64,000 nt of DNA, taken from Crossaster papposus. Its lineage: Eukaryota; Echinodermata; Asteroidea; Velatida; Solasteridae. A program made the position numbers and the translations under genes. Numbering within the stretch: position 1 is the first letter of the stretch; each line of letters opens with the position of its first letter. Positions 57,034-64,000 of the stretch are shown piece by piece. The DNA lies in the NCBI GenBank assembly GCA_037893245.1, contig JBAIAA010000654.1:62001-126000 (forward strand). Direction: 5' to 3'. The notes beneath the pieces are model-generated. The model did no database searches, was not told the DNA's origin, and saw only the letters and a list, made by a program, of their open reading frames with translations.

Positions 57034-57357
57034 ATTCTTGAGATTCCAGGAAACAATGGCTAACACAAAGGAGAGAGGGGGGTTTCTCTGCCACATTCGC
57101 GCTTCATTTTATCATGTCTTTTGGAACCCGACTATCGACGAGTCTGGTACCGAGTATACCCAGTACGATATGTGGCAGAGGGGTACCCCCCTCTTATCCC
57201 TATACTTTATACGCACTCAACACTATTGTTACCAAACCCCTCCCCCCTTGAAACCTAAAAGGAATTCCTGAGATTCCGGGAACACAATGGTCAACACAAA
57301 AGAGGGAGGGGGGGGGGGGGGGGGGGGGGGTTTCTCTGCCACATATCGCGCTTCATA
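57034..57357. repeat. Direct repeat, two copies about 245 bp apart
   Basis: GGAATTCTTGAGATTCCAGG (57030) and GGAATTCCTGAGATTCCGGG (57260), each followed by AACACAAA, a G run and TTTCTCTGCCACAT. The second G run exceeds 20. Confidence 0.75.
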
Positions 57358-58009
57358 TGCGATTTCTATTTGCTTCTCAGTGATTTGGAAGTCGAAGCCA
57401 AGGTTCCTGACGGTTTCTGACCCTACAAATTTACAATTTACAACGACGTTGTAATTTCATAATTTTCATATTTTATTCAAGTCACCTGTCAAATACGCCG
57501 ATTGTTATTACATGTATTACAACCGATTAGTATTTGTATAGTTATACCGGCAGACGTCAATATAGTCTGCAAATTATATACAATGTACTGTACAATTTAG
57601 GTTTCTGTATCACATTTATAAATATAATACTCTTTATATGAAAGCATTGTGTATAACTTTAATTAAGCACAACTATCTAAGCGGCAAGAACAGAGAATCC
57701 GCTTTGAGCATCTTATATTCTCCCCTTGCCCAAGCTTTTTTTTAACATCGAACAGTTTATTTAACAGAACGTTATTCGGATTTTTGAATTTCTGAAGTGT
57801 GGCCGCTAAAGTCGCCTACTTCTGATACTTTTGTCTGTCACTCTGTCCCTAAATAGTTTTTTTTTTAAATAATAGAATCACTGGTGTTTATGATGGAGTT
57901 TTGCAGAAGGAACGTGAACGTGATTGAGTATTCTATTCACCAACGAGATTTGTGTTGTTGTAACGTTATGTCCGAGAGCTTGCGTGATAAAAACCCATAA
58001 TCTAGTCGG

Positions 58010-58095
58010 GTAGGACTCGAACCCATAACCACTCGAGCGGTCACAGTCGTCAGTACGAGTAACACCATTAGGTCGTGAGTTTAAGACCCGGCTGA
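58010..58095 (-). repeat. tRNA-like SINE fragment
   Basis: On the - strand GGGTTCGAGTCCTACCCGAC is a good T-arm and B-box. The rest does not form a cloverleaf. Confidence 0.45.
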
Positions 58096-59219
58096 GTGAG
58101 CGTGTCAACGGTTCTCTCAAGCCCTCGTGTACGTAGATAACGCCAAGTATGGAGTAATCTTAGCACATTGTCAGTTATATCACGGAGGCACCCTTTAATG
58201 GCGAAAGCACGGCGCTAGCCAGGGCAGTTCATGTCCATTCACAATGGTTTCTCCATTGAAGAGGGTCTTTTGAGGTAAGAGTGGTCACGCACCTCGGTCT
58301 GTCTATAGCGTTAAATTTAACTCGTTCAAAGGCAAATCAACCACACTTGTAATTTTGTAAAACTTAATTCAAGAGGAAAGTCAATAGACATGCCAACTTT
58401 CACAAAGCTCAGGATATTGTAAATTAATTGTTTGCACCGCGCCAACTAGTTGAGAAACCTCTTTAAAACAGCGGCGTGAAAATCCTGGTGTAGTTCACGG
58501 CGAGTCCAGACGACCGCGCCAAAAGTTCCAACAAACTACCGACAAAAGCCGGTGATTTGCCCGTCAAACTTCATGTCAAAAGCCCTGGTCATTGGTCTGT
58601 GACCGCCCCAATATAATTCGCTTGTGGTCAGCGATTGAATGAGGAATAATTATGAAGCCCATGAAACCGAATTACACCCTTTATAATCCCTCTTTTGAAA
58701 GAAAAACCTCATCTTTTCAATAACGGACTAATTCCAAGAAGACGTGACGGTGACATATTTGTGGTGATTGTTTCCATACAAGTTGCGCTTGTCTTTGAAG
58801 TTTGACCTTTAATTGACCCCGATCGGCCTGTGAATTGTAAAGTGCAGCCAGCCAACCGCGCGACAGTAAAACTTTGGTTTTTCGAGCTAATAGGTTTCCT
58901 GGTGTGATTGGTTTCCGTTAGCGGTAATTAGCACAAGCCGCACTTCCGGTTTCAGGGTCAAATTCCTAATATCTACTTTAATTACGGACTTTTTAAAAGT
59001 TTATGACTGACACAGATTTAAGTGAGCATATACAAAATTATAATTTAACAAAAAGTACGACATAAAACATCAGCCTCTGAAAATGAGATAATTGATGGGG
59101 GAAAGTGGTCAAACCTCGTGTTGACTGTCACACATTCTAGTGTTTTTTTCAAAAGTGTTTTAACACCAGGCGTTTACAGTGTAAATTAACGGCAGTGTTA
59201 AAAAAATAGTCGGGTTTTT

Positions 59220-59352
59220 ACAATGATTGCCGGCCGACAATCATTTCAAATTGATACAAAATTCTACTTTTTGTTGATAACCGTGATTTCACAGATGCTT
59301 GAGACTGTTATTCACTGACAGTTAAGTAAGATATTTTATAATAATTCAGTAC
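59220..59352 (-). mobile_element. TTAA-C family MITE, very degenerate
   Basis: Only order and motifs support it: a palindromic centre GATTGCCGGCCGACAATC, then AAATTCTACTTTTTG, then AGTAAGATATTTTATAATAA as in other reverse copies. Confidence 0.4.
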
Positions 59353-60233
59353 ATATACTGTAGTTTTGTTTTTGCGCACGGGGTCGCGCTTAGGTACATG
59401 TAGTATGCATGCACTCTGGGTTCCTACCACCAATAGGGTTATACTAGAACGCATGCAGCTTGCGTATAGGCATGGCACCACTGCAAGAAGGTGCTGCATT
59501 TAATTGAAAACAAAATAGTGTGTTCCTCTGACAATTGATTACTATAACAAATAAACCACTTACAATCAGGAGTTTTGTGACAGAAGAAACAAAAACGTAT
59601 TGCAGTATATATCTTTGGGTGTGCTGTAACAGGAATAGTCTAGTTCAAGTCTAACCTAACAAAATTAGCTTTTGACAAAAACTGCTCTAAAAACTTAGAT
59701 TAATTAATTTTTGGCAATAAATTATACTAATACGAACCCCCCCAAAAAAGAAAAAAAAGAAAAAAAAGAAAAGATAATCAGCGTAAAAATTCTTAAAATA
59801 ATATAAACAAAACACAGTTAAAAAGCACAACTTTCTCTTTAAGAAAATAAACGAATCTCAATCACAATCAACAATTTCAACTCCGACTGAATTCCGTCCA
59901 AGATATAGTTTTTAAAATATTCGCTTAATCCCACTATATTTTGCAAATTTTCCTACCAAAAAGGTTTGCCATATTTTGCCTCTGAAAGAGATCTTGTTAA
60001 AACTAAAATATATCAGGCCCTCTTTATTTATTTTTGAGGGAAACATCCAAAACAAACTTAAATATTACTTATTTATTACTTAAATTTGAAAATTCATATT
60101 TTAGATGGAAAACCGACTGATTTGGCACAAACATTTGCAGATTCTTTCTGTACACAAAATGATATCTGCTATAATTACATCCTATTGTTTCTGGAAGATG
60201 CAACTATGAAGACGTAGCTTAGAGACACCATTT

Positions 60234-60656
60234 GTGACCTGTTCCAACGAAACCCGGACAAAGTTGACTTTTTAGTTTTTCAGATTTTGCTTTTTTCAAA
60301 TTCTCTACGTTCTCAGCTTTAAAATGATGTATCATTTACATATGTACCCCCACCCTATCTTCCCTGGGGTCTGGATTTAGTGATAAAATTCTGACAACCT
60401 AATTTTGAGATAAACAGCTTTGAAGTTCAGAAAAGCGTATTATTTCTATACACAAATGTTTCACAAAATTGACCAAAAAACACACTTCTGGTAGACGGAT
60501 TTTGTTCAAATTTGAGGAGATTGTAGATTAATAGTGAGTGACTTAGGAAAACCTAAAACCTCAAAATGATAAAATCCATCCAGAAATGACTTCAGGAGTA
60601 CATTGTGACAAAACACATTGTGCGACTTTGTCCGGGTTTCGTTGGAACAGGTCACA
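60234..60656. mobile_element. MITE with 31-bp inverted ends
   Basis: TGTGACCTGTTCCAACGAAA through CCCGGACAAAGT, mirrored at the right end as ACTTTGTCCGGG through TTTCGTTGGAACAGGTCACA. About 420 bp and non-coding. Flanked by short T-rich sequence on both sides. Confidence 0.85.
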
Positions 60657-61090
60657 TTTTACATTTTCCAGATGTTAATCAACTACAAAATACCACACAG
60701 CAAAGGGCAGGGAGCATTTGTGTACAATGACATTAATGGTAGCCACAAGACGCTGTCATAATTAGAGAATACAATTGCTGTGTAAGGATCTACTCACACA
60801 CACTGTCAACTTGACTTACAATTGGTTGTAAACACATCAAGTGGTCTTAACACTTATTCCCAACAAAAGTCAATGTGTAATGTGGTACGAAACGAAAGGT
60901 AGACTTTGTGTTATGCTAATATCTCGGGATAATCGTTGGATTGTCTTCTCGTTCTACTGCTACCTGATATTCAGAAGATTTCTCTATTTACTGCATGGAG
61001 TCTAGTGTTGGATGGAGTCTAGTGTTGGATGGTGTATAGATGATGCCTTGGACCTACTGTTAACTGATATCTCCAGCTACTGAATGGAGT

Positions 61091-62103
61091 TTAGACAATT
61101 TCCCCTGATGGTGAGGATGAACTGTCGTCATAGTGACTGGAGGTTACTAAGCTCTGCATCTGGGCCTGGACCATGTTTTGTAAAGACTCATCCAGGGAGG
61201 GTACACCTTGAGGCACCTGTCGAGGCTCAGACAGTGTCTCCTTGAGATCCTTATCGGTGCCTAGTCTGGTGTCTGACAGACTATCTCTATCACTTATGCT
61301 CACCCAATCTGGTTCCTGCCTGCTAGTCTCCGAGGCTGACGACGACGAGTCTTTGTCTCTGACATCTGCTGCAGCCATTTGTGTTTCTTCTTGTATCTTG
61401 CCAGAGTCGGCCAAATCAGGTTCAGTTTGGCCATCGTCAGATTCCTGAGACCGCCGTCTGATTTGCTTGAGCTCCATCTGATCTGGTTCTGGATCCTTCC
61501 AGCTCTGGCTGAGCCTAGACAGGGAAGCCTGGGCACTCTCTATGGATGGGGTTTCTGATGTATCTGCCGAGGCAGAGATTGGGTTGACGTCAATCGTCGC
61601 TGGGCTCTTGATTGCAAACGGAGGGGCAAGGGGCAGAGAAGACGTACCTTTCGTGGAATCTGAGGAGGTACTGCTGAAGCTACGGACGCGCTCTTCAGAC
61701 GCTGGAGGAAGGAGCTTCGGGGACTGGACATTACTTCTAGCTGAGTCCGAGCTGGGAATGAGAGTTAGGGGTGGGGCTTTAGATTTGGAGAGGGTTGGAG
61801 GAAGTGAGGACTGATCTGCATCGAGCTCACTCATTGGTTGATAGGTGTTGTCATCCTCGTCGCTGATGACGGCAGCAGCTGTATTGCCGCTGCTGCTACT
61901 ACTGTCAAAGTCAAGCTGGATGGGAAAGGATTCTTGGGAAGCAATCGGTGGAGTTCCGAATGCCGAGGGGGACATGGCATCCTTGGCTTCTTCTACTTCA
62001 GGCGAGCCGGTGACTGTCTTGTGGGGCCGGGCCCATCTTGTCTTGGGGGCATCGTGGGACGGGGATCCCGATAACGGCTTGGGCTTGCTCTTGGCTGCTG
62101 GGC
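61091..62103 (-). CDS. Last coding exon of an unidentified gene, Ser-rich C-terminus
   Basis: Acceptor CATTCATGCAG at 62104 onward, phase 1 entry, stop TAA at 61091-61093: about 337 residues. It starts with a basic/Pro part (AAKSKPKPLSGSPSHDAPK, RWARPHKTVTG) and continues as a long low-complexity region rich in Ser, Asp, Glu, Pro and Gln (LDFDSSSSSGNTA, SDRDSLSDTRLGTDKDLKE), ending near SLDESLQNMVQAQMQSL and SSSSPSGEIV. No folded domain is visible; it is probably the disordered tail of a large intracellular protein whose other exons lie beyond the window. High GC and sustained openness support coding. I cannot name the gene. Confidence 0.75.
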
Positions 62104-64000
62104 CTGCATGAATGAATTACAAACTCGTCAATAAATACAATCAGTTCCAAAGTTGTACAAAGGGAGTATCATACAAATTGAACATGACGTCATATTCACA
62201 GACCAATTTGCTGGCCTTGAAACTGTGCTTTACTTTAGCAAGTTTTAATACAAGCTTTCAAACCAGGCATTTATTTTCAAACCAATAAATGAAACGTCTT
62301 TTATAAAAGCCAAAGTTTAACATTGGGGTTTTTCAAAAACTTTGCTTCGGTTTTGTCTACTGGAAACACTTTGCCTCATGTCATACAACTTAATGTTTCT
62401 GAAGCAGAACATGTCAACAAAATCTCGCTAGCTGGAATTCCCATGGTCAGAGACCAAGTATCTCATGGAGCCGAAATAAACACAAAGCAGAAATAAAGAC
62501 GAACTCGGGAGTTTCGAAAAATGCCCCCACGTGTACCGTATAAGTATAGGTAAAATTACAATAAGCAACTTCTAGAATAGTCTTTACAAGGTTCTATATC
62601 ATCTGATCAGCTCGTCTCAAAAAAATGGATAAACTACATAATAACAAAACAAATGTATATTTCCAAATAAAAATATAAATTTAGATTTCTTAACAAAATG
62701 CACAGAATCATAAAATGTAATAGTTTAATCTTTTAGAAAACTCTTTAGACTTTTCAGCAAACAAAATCTCTACATTTTCCTAAATGTTTTTATTTCTTTT
62801 CAACCCCAATTAAAAAACCTAACCACCTGACAGTCACAACAAGGAATCGAGATTGAATCCTTCATTTGATGCCCTTGTCTATTCTATTTGCTCTTATTCA
62901 AGAGATTTAACGCCACTGCGTGAAGATATTTAGAGAAAATCGTAGGGAAAGTTAAAAAAAATCTTAGCATTCCTTTAAAATAGGGAATACTAGTTTGTAC
63001 ATGTACATACACTACACGTTAGTTGTTATTTTTAAAATTAATACGATGTGGCATTACAACAAAGAGTTATTAGTACCAGCAGAGGGTGAAGATAAAGCTA
63101 AAGATAAAGGGAAAGGATTAAGGGTACCAAAATAGGCTAAAGATTTAAACATTAACCCTAACTATAAAAATATGATTCATGAATCCTCAATCCTTCAAAA
63201 TCAATTTGAAGCAATTAAAATGGGACTGATTTGTTTAGAGGGGTTCTAAACATAAATAAATCAATCAAAACAAAAATACCATTACAGAATGAAAAATTAT
63301 TAAAATAAATTGGAATTTGATAAAACCAAAACCATGCAGCTTCTAAAAAAAGGTGTACACAAGTCATAATTTGTCATGCGCAAGGATTTTGACATTCTTT
63401 CACAACATGCTAGGCTAGTACTAAGGTAGTATTAGTTTCAGTAAATATACCAGTATGCAGACAGTTTGTATTAAGGTATAAATTCAATCTACCTTTTTCT
63501 TGGCTCTCACTTTTTTAGTTTGCACTTAGTAGAGAAATTAGTAGAGGGAATAAATTCATACAAAGTTAGAAATGATTTTACCACTTCGGACATTGAAACT
63601 AAATGACCGAAATGCACACATTTCATCTCACAAATGATTCAGCAGATCCTTGTAGGACAAACAGTTATTGTGTAATTGCTGACCTACATGTACATGTGCA
63701 AATGAGATGCATATAAATTCTGTGGTATTAAATGTTATTTTATCGCCAAATCATCCAAGCGGTTTTTCGGAGAAACAAAACTAGACACCATGACGGAACA
63801 GATGTTTATTGTTTGAAGCCCGGCCATTCATGGCTTCCGTTGCAAACAAGAATCAATACCAACCAAACTAAGAGAAGATTTTATCAACCCTCCCCCCTCT
63901 TAAAAAAACACACACCCCAAAACAACCCAAAAGAACAACAAAGAAACACACAAAAATAACCCCTTCACTTTTGGACAATTTTACGTAATTTACAAACTTC
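62104..64000 (-). other. Intron upstream of the Ser-rich exon
   Basis: AT-rich. I found no further exon that I can support; the preceding exon is probably outside the window. Confidence 0.5.

Larger units (their letters stand above)
57358..60233. other. Intergenic with SINE-like and degenerate MITE pieces
   Basis: Apart from 58010-58095 and 59220-59352, only AT-rich sequence. No gene recognised. Confidence 0.4.

Noticed and set aside
58010-58095. tRNA gene
   Set aside because: Good T-arm only; no cloverleaf.
63490-63530. Possible short upstream exon of the Ser-rich gene (ESQEK)
   Set aside because: There is a GTAGAT donor but the acceptor is poor and longer versions hit an in-frame stop.

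Overview
This is eukaryotic, intron-rich, AT-leaning DNA, crowded with tandem repeats, short inverted-repeat elements and non-LTR retrotransposon remains. Extracellular modules on symmetric exons (thyroglobulin type-1, Kunitz, VWC-like), two ADF/cofilin genes and a SOCS2/CISH-like gene point to an animal. I infer a marine invertebrate deuterostome, perhaps an echinoderm, but no single feature proves it. All gene models come from reading splice sites, phases and motifs by eye.

1-17.2 kb, + strand: the 3' part of a secreted multidomain gene that starts upstream of the window. I trace 22 exons (576-16999) coding about 675 residues: linker, thyroglobulin type-1, linker, Kunitz, second thyroglobulin type-1, eight VWC-like modules and a Cys-rich C-terminal module. 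All inter-module introns are phase 1. Each VWC-like module is cut by a phase 2 intron inside a Cys codon. The introns carry minisatellites, some of which have copied splice junctions.

17.2-41 kb: two divergent ADF/cofilin genes in the arms of a large inverted duplication (about 19.4-24.65 kb on the - strand, about 36.9-40.9 kb on the + strand). Both code 140 residues in three exons with identical phases. One keeps Ser at the usual LIM-kinase site; the other has Asp there. The spacer holds a degraded RT fragment, a 5'-truncated non-LTR element with an open 686-codon frame, foldback elements, a CpG-rich patch and a second inverted repeat.

41-48.5 kb: no clear gene; foldbacks, palindromes and a tandem duplication. 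48.6-49.3 kb: a single-exon SOCS2/CISH-like gene (+). 49.3-61 kb: intergenic, with SINE-like pieces and foldbacks. 61.1-62.1 kb: the last exon of an unidentified gene (-) with a Ser-rich, probably disordered C-terminus.

Several repeats insert at TTAA. One family (ends CCAGTTCGCGCCGG) is related at its end to a 0.95-kb element that carries an acidic N-terminal fragment of a possible piggyBac-type transposase. One insertion of this family is dated after the cofilin duplication by the empty site in the other arm.
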